A program made the position numbers and the translations under genes. Below, in pieces: positions 13,539-18,858 of a stretch of DNA of 23,582 nucleotides. Source of the stretch: a virus; the IMG/VR virus record IMGVR_UViG_3300026518_000060, positions 1-23,582 of that record; one strand, written 5' to 3'. Positions within the stretch are counted from its first letter, which is position 1; each line of letters begins with the position of its first letter. Below the pieces are notes generated by a model, which saw only the letters and a list, made by a program, of their open reading frames with translations, did no database searches and was not told the DNA's origin.

Positions 13539-13563
13539 GCCGGGGTCGCAGCATGGCCCCGGC
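13539..13563 (+). promoter_or_regulatory. GC-rich hairpin between small genes
   Basis: GCCGGGG (13539-13545) pairs perfectly with CCCCGGC (13557-13563) around an 11-base loop. It begins five bases after the stop at 13534 and is followed by the TAAGGAG that serves the ATG at 13581. No U-tract follows. It may be a weak terminator or an mRNA-processing or stability element. Confidence 0.45.
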
Positions 13564-13580
13564 TAGTAAGGAGTAAGGGG

Positions 13581-13736
13581 ATGAGCCACCGCAAGATTTG
13601 TCGCCACTGTGGGTCTAAAGGTAGACTCTTTTCGGGTCTATGCCCCCGATGTTGGGATGAAGAGGAATCGCGTTTGCGGGAATCAGAGCGCGGGGCGGAT
13701 GGGGCAAGCGATTGCTCCGCCAATTCAAAATCGTGA
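13581..13736 (+). CDS. Small zinc-ribbon-like protein
   Basis: A 51-residue product with two CxxC pairs, CRHCGSKGRLFSGLCPRC, which should bind one zinc ion as a small treble-clef or ribbon. TAAGGAG lies 7 bases before the ATG at 13581. A longer form starting at the ATG at 13521 would add 20 residues (71 in all) and also has a GAGGTG upstream, but that version would read through the hairpin at 13539-13563. The protein probably binds nucleic acid or another protein. The tail is low-complexity and acidic. Confidence 0.6.
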   Translation: MSHRKICRHCGSKGRLFSGLCPRCWDEEESRLRESERGADGASDCSANSKS

Positions 13737-13801
13737 ACGGGATCAAATACCAACTTCACGCCACAAAGGGCTGGCGTAAGATCGGGATAGTGCCGAAATG
13801 A
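13733..13801 (+). CDS. Mini-ORF of 22 residues with GTG start
   Basis: The sequence MNGIKYQLHATKGWRKIGIVPK begins at a GTG that overlaps the upstream stop (GTGA) and ends in a TGA overlapping the next ATG (ATGA). The double coupling and the basic, protein-like content suggest it may be translated. It has no strong ribosome-binding site of its own. Its function is unknown, and it could instead be a non-coding linker. Confidence 0.4.
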   Translation: MNGIKYQLHATKGWRKIGIVPK

Positions 13802-14037
13802 CCACAGAACACGCATGGGCTGCCGCCCTCGACCGAGTATGCCAAGAGCGGGACGAGGCGAGAAAAGAAGCGAATCGGCCACTTATACAACTTATGGAGG
13901 CCGGGAAAAAGCTCAAGGCGGCAGAGGAAATGGCGGAGGCGTTTGAAAAGGCAATCCGATGGTTACAGCTTTACGGCGCAAACACGGATGTTGAAATCAC
14001 CGCCCTGCAAAAATGGAAGGATTTGAACAATGGTTGA
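13798..14037 (+). CDS. Small helical protein of unknown function
   Basis: A 79-residue protein, MTTEHAWAAALDRVCQERDEARKEAN.... Almost the whole sequence looks helical and may form a coiled coil (RDEARKEANRPLIQLMEAGKKLKAAEEMAEAFEKAI). It starts with ATGA coupling to the preceding mini-ORF and overlaps the next gene by 8 bases. I do not recognise the family, and similar short coiled-coil proteins are common in phage accessory clusters. Confidence 0.6.
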   Translation: MTTEHAWAAALDRVCQERDEARKEANRPLIQLMEAGKKLKAAEEMAEAFEKAIRWLQLYGANTDVEITALQKWKDLNNG

Positions 14038-14560
14038 CCTCACAAAAGCGGTTTCGGGAACAGTATCGAGAAACCCACTACCTGATTTTTCCAACGGCAC
14101 TAACCGGCTGGATTTTCCTGCGAGCGGCATGACGCTGCGCGACTGGTTCGCTGGGATGGCGTTGCAGGGGATTATGGCGAGTGGTGAGGAATGGATCGTA
14201 GAAGCCAAAGAAGGTGGCTGGAAAGTGGAATATTCCTGCCTCGCTTACCAACTCGCCGACGCCATGATGAAGGAGCAGCACATGGATGGGACCGCCAGCA
14301 TATCGGCGGAACGTGAGCGGCAGAAAACGGCTGAGGGATGGACGGCAGAGCATGATGACACATTCATTGATGGGGAATTGGTTGACGCTGCAATCTGCTA
14401 CGCAAGGACCATCGCACGATGGAAAGCCGCTGGCGATCGGTGGCCGTGGGCCGACGAATGGTGGAAGCCCAGAAGCCGCAGGGAAAACCTCGTTCGCGCT
14501 GGGGCTTTGATCGCCGCAGAAATCGACAGGCTGGACCGGCTGAAGGAGCGTGGAAAATGA
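14030..14560 (+). CDS. Two-module phage protein of unknown function
   Basis: A 176-residue protein that seems to join two modules often seen separately in phages. The first is around MTLRDWFAGMALQGIMA (34-50). The second begins near ISAERERQKTAEGWTAEHDD (91-110) and includes GELVDAAICYA, WPWADEWWKP and a final RENLVRAGALIAAEIDRLDR helix. I know the second pattern as a frequent uncharacterised phage domain. The fusion might place a conserved helper domain on a recruiting domain, but no enzymatic motif is clear. It overlaps the previous gene by 8 bases. Confidence 0.7.
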   Translation: MVDLTKAVSGTVSRNPLPDFSNGTNRLDFPASGMTLRDWFAGMALQGIMASGEEWIVEAKEGGWKVEYSCLAYQLADAMMKEQHMDGTASISAERERQKTAEGWTAEHDDTFIDGELVDAAICYARTIARWKAAGDRWPWADEWWKPRSRRENLVRAGALIAAEIDRLDRLKERGK

Positions 14561-14579
14561 AACAAAAGGGGGAAAGAAA

Positions 14580-14807
14580 ATGACTGACCTAATCACACGC
14601 CTTAAAACCAGCCGCGCCGTGGTCGACGTTGGCGAACTGTGGAATCTATGCGACGAGGCTGCGGGGGCGCTGAAGAATGCCCGTAATGATGCGCTGAGAG
14701 ATGCCGCTGGATTAGGGTATACGTTATTCGAGCGAATCAACCAGCACGAGCTTGGAGGGGTGGTTGCAGATGCTATTCTCAAACTGATAAAGGAGCCGAA
14801 ACCATGA
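14580..14807 (+). CDS. Small helical phage protein
   Basis: A 75-residue protein, MTDLITRLKTSRAVVDVGELW..., with a strong AGGGGGAAAG upstream of the ATG at 14580; the ATG at 14550 precedes that site. The sequence appears helical throughout and contains Leu-rich stretches (LITRLKTS, GVVADAILKLI). Short proteins beginning LITRL and containing an Asp/Glu-rich helix are common in phage accessory regions without known function. The stop overlaps the next start (ATGA). Confidence 0.6.
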   Translation: MTDLITRLKTSRAVVDVGELWNLCDEAAGALKNARNDALRDAAGLGYTLFERINQHELGGVVADAILKLIKEPKP

Positions 14808-15121
14808 CTAAAAAATCCAAAACCCTCACCCGCGCAATCCCCCCAGACCTTGTCGATCTTAACGATCTGCCAGAGGAACTCATTGGAGAGTTGACCGGCA
14901 CTTATACTGACGAGATCGAAGATCAGGTGGTTATTATCATCAATTCTTGCGGCGGCGAAGCAACGTGCAACCAAATCCTTGTCGGCATATATCGCGAATT
15001 CGGCACGATTTATCAGCGCCGGTTCATGCGCAACAAACTTTACCGCATATCGAAAGTTTGGAACGTGCCAAATCGAAGGGGGGTCTATACAACGACAAAA
15101 CCGAAGGAGCCAACAAAATGA
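14804..15121 (+). CDS. Hypothetical protein, possible winged-helix fold
   Basis: A 105-residue basic-ended protein beginning MTKKSKTLTRAIPPDL. The middle and C-terminal parts, EATCNQILVGIYREFG followed by RRFMRNKLYRISKVWNVPNRRGVY, look like helix-turn-helix plus a beta hairpin and suggest a small DNA-binding domain. This is a guess from pattern only. The gene is coupled by ATGA to both neighbours. It may regulate or assist the late switch, but no evidence shows its target. Confidence 0.55.
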   Translation: MTKKSKTLTRAIPPDLVDLNDLPEELIGELTGTYTDEIEDQVVIIINSCGGEATCNQILVGIYREFGTIYQRRFMRNKLYRISKVWNVPNRRGVYTTTKPKEPTK

Positions 15122-15360
15122 GCAAGAGAACCAAAGCCCGCGACCGTGCGCTTGAAAACGATGACATTGATTTTATCCGCCGCCAGTTGCCGCCAACAGC
15201 ATCGGAGCGCGTGGCCGAAATGACATTTCACAAGCTGCGATATGAGGCGGTAAATGTCTCGGACGCCAAGCGCCGCGCTAGTCGGGAATGGCTGGAGTCA
15301 CATGGAAAGAAACGGATGCTTGGGCAGGAGTTTCCGCTTGGTGGGATGTTGCCGCGGTGA
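15118..15360 (+). CDS. Small basic hypothetical protein, end of plus-strand block
   Basis: An 80-residue basic protein, MSKRTKARDRALENDD..., coupled to the preceding gene by ATGA and with AAGGAG upstream. It is largely helical (PTASERVAEMTFHKLRYEA; DAKRRASREWLESHG). I do not recognise the family. Its TGA is the last stop of the plus-strand block, only four bases from the stop of the convergent minus-strand block. Confidence 0.6.
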   Translation: MSKRTKARDRALENDDIDFIRRQLPPTASERVAEMTFHKLRYEAVNVSDAKRRASREWLESHGKKRMLGQEFPLGGMLPR

Positions 15361-15364
15361 CAGA

Positions 15365-15721
15365 CTAACCCTGCAAATCGCGCAGAAAATAAAACCCCAT
15401 GACCGTATAAACCAGCCACCATTGCTGGGGAGTAAGGTCAGGGGTCGCCCCCCACCCAAGCATTTTGTCCCAAACTATGATTTTGCCGAAATACGCCAGA
15501 AACAGCATGAACCACGCGAACCGGCCCAGCTTCGGGAGCCACGTCGCTTGACCCCGCGTTTGCGCCGCCATTTGCAACGCGAGGCTATTCACCCTTTCTT
15601 GCGCCGCTATCCTGTCGGCATTGTTCGCCGCGTTCAGCGTGTCCAGATGCGCCTTGCGCAATTCGGCGGCGAGACCATTCAGCCCGCCGCCCGTGAGCCA
15701 TTTCAGGACGAGGCGGATCAT
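15365..15721 (-). CDS. Putative holin (three-TM holin-like)
   Basis: This 118-residue protein has an amphipathic N-terminal region followed by at least two membrane segments: about 66-83 (RFAWFMLFLAYFGKIIVW) and 98-114 (PQQWWLVYTVMGFYFLR). Part of the N-terminus may provide a third. The RIAAQERVNSLALQ helix before the membrane region, followed by TWLPKLGRFAWF, resembles the three-transmembrane holin family that also serves gene transfer agents. It sits two genes after the GH108 endolysin in the same transcript, where a holin is expected. The call rests on topology and context. Confidence 0.65.
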   Translation of the reverse strand: MIRLVLKWLTGGGLNGLAAELRKAHLDTLNAANNADRIAAQERVNSLALQMAAQTRGQATWLPKLGRFAWFMLFLAYFGKIIVWDKMLGWGATPDLTPQQWWLVYTVMGFYFLRDLQG

Positions 15722-15933
15722 CCGTCCACCCCCACATCCTCACACGTCACTTTGGCCCACTCCAGCGTGGCACCTTTCGCTTTGAGTATATCCCCCAGCG
15801 CATAAATATTCAGATCCCGCCGCACCTTGCACTCGGCAAGTGTTGGCGATGATCGCTCCTGCACGAACGATTTGCATTGCAGCGGCCCGCCATTGACTGT
15901 GGCGCAAAACGAGACAATAAGAATAAACATCAC
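15718..15933 (-). CDS. Small secreted protein with Cys residues
   Basis: A 71-residue protein that starts with the hydrophobic MMFILIVSFCATVNG, which is probably a signal peptide, followed by a short region with three Cys (C20, C35, C64). It lies between the endolysin and holin candidate genes and overlaps both by 4 bases. It could be part of the lysis system, for example an outer-membrane spanin component, but I see neither a clear lipobox nor a Pro-rich tail. The function is otherwise unknown. Confidence 0.6.
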   Translation of the reverse strand: MMFILIVSFCATVNGGPLQCKSFVQERSSPTLAECKVRRDLNIYALGDILKAKGATLEWAKVTCEDVGVDG

Positions 15934-16697
15934 CCTGCCCCCCGCCGAACCAGCATAATCACTCCGCCAACAGCGGCCAGCACCAGTACTGCCGCCAACG
16001 CATACTGAACCGGCCCTGAGCCACTCGAAACCGCCGCCACAGAGCCAAGCGCACCGCCAACTGCAGTTATTGCCTGCGGATTCTTGAGGGCATCAGCGAT
16101 CACCGCTGAGGCTTTCACAGGGCCAGCCGCTTTGCCCTGTCCAGCTTTCGCCGGGGCGATCAGCATAGCCGCGTCGGTGTTTTCCTGCGCCATTGCCATG
16201 CTGGCATTTTTCACTCTGGAAATACGGACTTCCCAACCTTTGCCGAATACCCGATACGTCCGCAGCCGACGCACGAACGCAAATCGTTTGTCGCACAGGC
16301 GATCAATCAACTGCACCGAGCCGAAGCCCACGATTGCCGTGAGAGTGACTTGCCCCATGACGCCATCCACCGGAACTCCAACAATCTCTTGCGCGAATTT
16401 CACAGCCCGATGAACCCCGCTATTTACGGCAAAATCCAGCACGGCATAATCGACGCCGCTGGGTAGATCGTCGCCCATCACCTTGTCCCAATACTGCGCC
16501 TTGTAAATCGCTTCGGCTTCCTGCCTCGTGATGTGCCGCACATCATTCTTCGGCTTTCCACGACGAGTGCGCCAAGCATCATAGACCCGCTGCGTCACGC
16601 CCTTGTTCGTCGGCCCGCCCGGATCGGCAGGGTGATTTACATACCCTCCCTCAGTCACTGCCAGCCACTTCAAAATCTGTTGCCAATTCTGTTTCAT
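15930..16697 (-). CDS. Endolysin, glycoside hydrolase family 108 type, with C-terminal membrane segment
   Basis: The 255-residue protein begins with the GH108 pattern: catalytic Glu16 in VTEGGYVNHPADPGGPTNKG. About residues 80-165 contain a peptidoglycan-binding-like region (VGVPVDGVMGQVTL; FVRRLRTYRVFGKGWEVRI). GH108 enzymes cut the glycan strand of peptidoglycan. The last 25 residues, VQYALAAVLVLAAVGGVIMLVRRG, form a membrane segment, as seen in several phages of proteobacteria. The protein has no N-terminal signal. Its neighbours are a coiled-coil membrane protein and a holin candidate, and both ends overlap them by 4 bases. Confidence 0.9.
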   Translation of the reverse strand: MKQNWQQILKWLAVTEGGYVNHPADPGGPTNKGVTQRVYDAWRTRRGKPKNDVRHITRQEAEAIYKAQYWDKVMGDDLPSGVDYAVLDFAVNSGVHRAVKFAQEIVGVPVDGVMGQVTLTAIVGFGSVQLIDRLCDKRFAFVRRLRTYRVFGKGWEVRISRVKNASMAMAQENTDAAMLIAPAKAGQGKAAGPVKASAVIADALKNPQAITAVGGALGSVAAVSSGSGPVQYALAAVLVLAAVGGVIMLVRRGAG

Positions 16698-17044
16698 CGC
16701 GTCGCCTCCTTGCGGATCACCTCGTCGTGTATCTCACTGGCAATCTTTGCCGAGTTCATCTCGATATTTTCCAACGGGCCAACCATGCTTTTGATTGTCT
16801 GGTTGCTGTCCTGAAATTGTGCGAGCTGCTTCTGAACATGGCCGGAGTTTTCCTTGACTGCCTTTGTGTTTTCCCGCTGCGCCGCAATCATGTCCTTGAG
16901 AACTTCGACCAGCGAATTGTCAGGCCCACCGAACCCGTCATGCTTAAGGACCCAGATCAGCGCCACACCGATCCCCAGCGTTGCCACCAGCCCCAGCGCG
17001 CCCGGCACCGTGGATACCCCGGCCATTAGTTTATCGAAGTTCAT
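16694..17044 (-). CDS. Membrane-anchored coiled-coil protein (spanin- or holin-like)
   Basis: A 116-residue protein with one N-terminal membrane segment (about 13-33, PGALGLVATLGIGVALIWVL) and a long polar helix (AAQRENTKAVKENSGHVQKQ and onward). This topology resembles inner-membrane spanins, with the soluble part in the periplasm, but it also fits some holin-like proteins. It lies directly before the endolysin gene with a 4-base overlap. I place it in the lysis module by context. No lipoprotein partner is evident. Confidence 0.6.
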   Translation of the reverse strand: MNFDKLMAGVSTVPGALGLVATLGIGVALIWVLKHDGFGGPDNSLVEVLKDMIAAQRENTKAVKENSGHVQKQLAQFQDSNQTIKSMVGPLENIEMNSAKIASEIHDEVIRKEATR

Positions 17045-17474
17045 GGCAAAGCCTCGTTATTGTTAAGCTGTCTCGGAGATCGAGGAACGCCCGCCAGTCG
17101 AGATACCAGAGTATACCGGCGGATATGGAATACTGATATAGCCCTGATGGAACGCCATGCGCGGCGCTAATTGACCCAACTATCGCCGCGACGAGGTATG
17201 AAATCCCCGCTGCGTGAACCGTCAGCCCGATTACCCTCAATAGTGGCGACCATTGCCACCGACCGTTGATCGCTATTCCCCACGCATGGGCTGTTCCGGC
17301 AAACACCAGCACCAGCGCAAAGCCATTCTGTGCCGGAATGTCCAGCCCCGCCCACCAGAGCGGATCACCGACCCCGAGGGATATAACTGCGATGATGAAC
17401 AGCCCGAAACCCACGGCCACCAGTGATGCGCCGGTCTCAATTATTCGTCGAGATTGGTTCATGTATCGTGTCAT
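17031..17474 (-). CDS. Four-segment membrane protein
   Basis: The 147-residue product starting MTRYMNQSRRIIETG has four hydrophobic segments at about 15-34, 52-70, 79-103 and 109-124. A longer frame exists upstream, but this ATG overlaps the stop of the preceding gene (ATGA), so I prefer it. The 3' end overlaps the next gene by 14 bases. The N-terminal basic residues (MNQSRR) suggest that end stays inside the cell. Function is unknown; a role in lysis or superinfection exclusion is possible. Confidence 0.6.
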   Translation of the reverse strand: MTRYMNQSRRIIETGASLVAVGFGLFIIAVISLGVGDPLWWAGLDIPAQNGFALVLVFAGTAHAWGIAINGRWQWSPLLRVIGLTVHAAGISYLVAAIVGSISAAHGVPSGLYQYSISAGILWYLDWRAFLDLRDSLTITRLCHELR

Positions 17475-18022
17475 TTGCAATACTCCAAGTTTGGGTCGAT
17501 CTGTTTCAGTTGGGCCGATGTTACGCGGAATAGGCCCCATCCCCACCTCGTCTGCCACTTGGATAAGAACATCTTACGGATAGCGGGGGGATACGACTGG
17601 GCCATTGTCAGCGTGGCCTCTGGGTCTTTCCAGAACCCCCATGCCGACTTTGTAGCCGCATGAAAGCCGAACCAGCCATTGCGACCCATGCAAACGTGCT
17701 TGGCCCCTAGGAACTGCGTAGCAGCAGAGATGCAGCCATTTGTGCAGATCAGCCGGACGTGCTCTCCAGTTTGGTTTCCTCTCTTTACCAGAGCATCCGC
17801 TGCATAGATGTATCCTCCGGGATTGCCGATGATGGTTCTCACGCCGTTCTTGAGTGTGCCGAAATTGTCCTTGACGTTGATGTTGGACTTCCAGATTGTG
17901 TCTGTGATGTGGATATTTCTACCATTAACTGTGGTCGTCACAACATTCCCGTCAATCTCTCGCACGGAAAATGTAGCACCTGACAGGGCAACAATGGCCA
18001 GAACTGTTACGAGGAATCTCAT
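17471..18022 (-). CDS. Secreted ClpP/crotonase-fold-like protein, candidate serine hydrolase
   Basis: A 183-residue protein with an N-terminal signal-like segment MRFLVTVLAIVALSGATFS. It contains NPGGYIYAADAL (67-78), TNGCISAATQFLG (94-106) and WFGFHAA (117-123). This pattern resembles small periplasmic ClpP/SppA-like proteins (COG3904 type), where the Ser of CxSA and the His of GFH form the active site; here these would be Ser99 and His121. The acidic third residue is not clear to me. It lies between the tail and lysis genes, and its start overlaps the preceding stop. It may act in the host periplasm. The assignment is from memory of the motif. Confidence 0.6.
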   Translation of the reverse strand: MRFLVTVLAIVALSGATFSVREIDGNVVTTTVNGRNIHITDTIWKSNINVKDNFGTLKNGVRTIIGNPGGYIYAADALVKRGNQTGEHVRLICTNGCISAATQFLGAKHVCMGRNGWFGFHAATKSAWGFWKDPEATLTMAQSYPPAIRKMFLSKWQTRWGWGLFRVTSAQLKQIDPNLEYCK

Positions 18023-18561
18023 TTGAACGCCTTCACAGCTTTGGGAGTCGCGTCGATCACAGCCTGCGCCGCAGCACGTTCTTCTTCATCCTTCACCACC
18101 CCAGGGTTAGGAACGGTGATCGGGTTGCCCTGCTCGTCCACACTGTCGATGGTCGCCGGGACGGGATCAATGGCTGGGTGCTTGATGGTCTGCATTACAT
18201 CGACCATCTTCATCAGCTTGTCATCCCACACCTGTTCACCTGTGGGCACCTGCTCGGTGTAGGCTTTGCGGCCAACGGAAAGTTCGACCTGCGCCAGACG
18301 CGCAACCGCTGCTCGGTAATCCCAAAGCTGTTGGTTGAAGGTATTGTTGGCTCGATTCGTGTCGGTGTCCGCCCTGATCTTGCGCAGGAAGGCATTGTAA
18401 TCATCAAGGGTCCAGCCAGGCGCAGGCGGCGCAAGAGGGTCGTTCCTCAATGCTCGTTGCTGCCTCCAAGGCACCCACTTGGTATCAATATATTCCTGTG
18501 TTCGCGCCTCGATCTGATGCTCGGTAAGCGGTGCGTCACCCTTCTTCACAAATACGGTCAT
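18019..18561 (-). CDS. Fibre-associated protein, possible tail-assembly chaperone
   Basis: A 180-residue acidic protein starting MTVFVKKGDAPLTEHQIEAR. GGAGG lies 7 bases upstream of this start; the ATG four codons earlier overlaps that site. A central LRNDPLAPPAPGWTLDDYNAFLRKIRAD suggests a small helical domain with a Pro-rich linker, as in tail-fibre assembly or chaperone-like proteins. The gene follows a small virion protein by an ATGA overlap and precedes the secreted hydrolase candidate. The function is inferred mostly from its place next to the fibre gene. Confidence 0.5.
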   Translation of the reverse strand: MTVFVKKGDAPLTEHQIEARTQEYIDTKWVPWRQQRALRNDPLAPPAPGWTLDDYNAFLRKIRADTDTNRANNTFNQQLWDYRAAVARLAQVELSVGRKAYTEQVPTGEQVWDDKLMKMVDVMQTIKHPAIDPVPATIDSVDEQGNPITVPNPGVVKDEEERAAAQAVIDATPKAVKAFK

Positions 18562-18857
18562 GTTGGCCTCCATGCTTGGCAGAGAATGACAGCGCCGCTG
18601 GCAGGTGCTACGGCAAAGACGATGCTGTAAACGAAACCGTCAAACGAGGTTGTATAATCGTTCCCGCTCCCCTCTGTCTGCACAGAACCGGCCTTTGATA
18701 CGCTGAGCGGCTTCCACCCCTTCGGCAAAGAGAACGTAGTGGTCGAGCCGTCACCCGTCCCGAGATTGTGTTCCTGCCACGGTGGGCCGGACGGCTTGGG
18801 GTCCAGCTTGCGGATTTCCGCCGTCAGGTTGATTGCGTCGCGTGTTACGTTTGCCAT
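18558..18857 (-). CDS. Small structural protein next to the fibre gene
   Basis: A 99-residue protein, MANVTRDAINLTAEIRKLD.... The middle, GTGDGSTTTFSLPKGWKPLSVSK, and later GNDYTTSFDGFVYSIVFAVAPASGAV resemble beta-rich modules that recur in phage virion proteins. The N-terminal helix may attach to another tail component. It begins one base after the fibre stop and overlaps the following start. No enzymatic motif is seen. Confidence 0.55.
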   Translation of the reverse strand: MANVTRDAINLTAEIRKLDPKPSGPPWQEHNLGTGDGSTTTFSLPKGWKPLSVSKAGSVQTEGSGNDYTTSFDGFVYSIVFAVAPASGAVILCQAWRPT

Positions 18858-18858
18858 A

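Noticed and set aside
14557-14583. Eight-codon ORF MKQKGERK overlapping the start at 14580
   Set aside because: It is too short to support as a gene; its bases are better explained as the ribosome-binding region of the next gene.
14078-14974. A 298-codon minus-strand ORF opposite the small accessory genes
   Set aside because: It spans several plus-strand genes with good ribosome-binding sites and reads as Ser/Phe/Arg-rich shadow sequence.
18178-18630. A 150-codon plus-strand ORF in the late region
   Set aside because: It is opposite two well-placed minus-strand tail genes with ATGA coupling and has no protein-like motifs.
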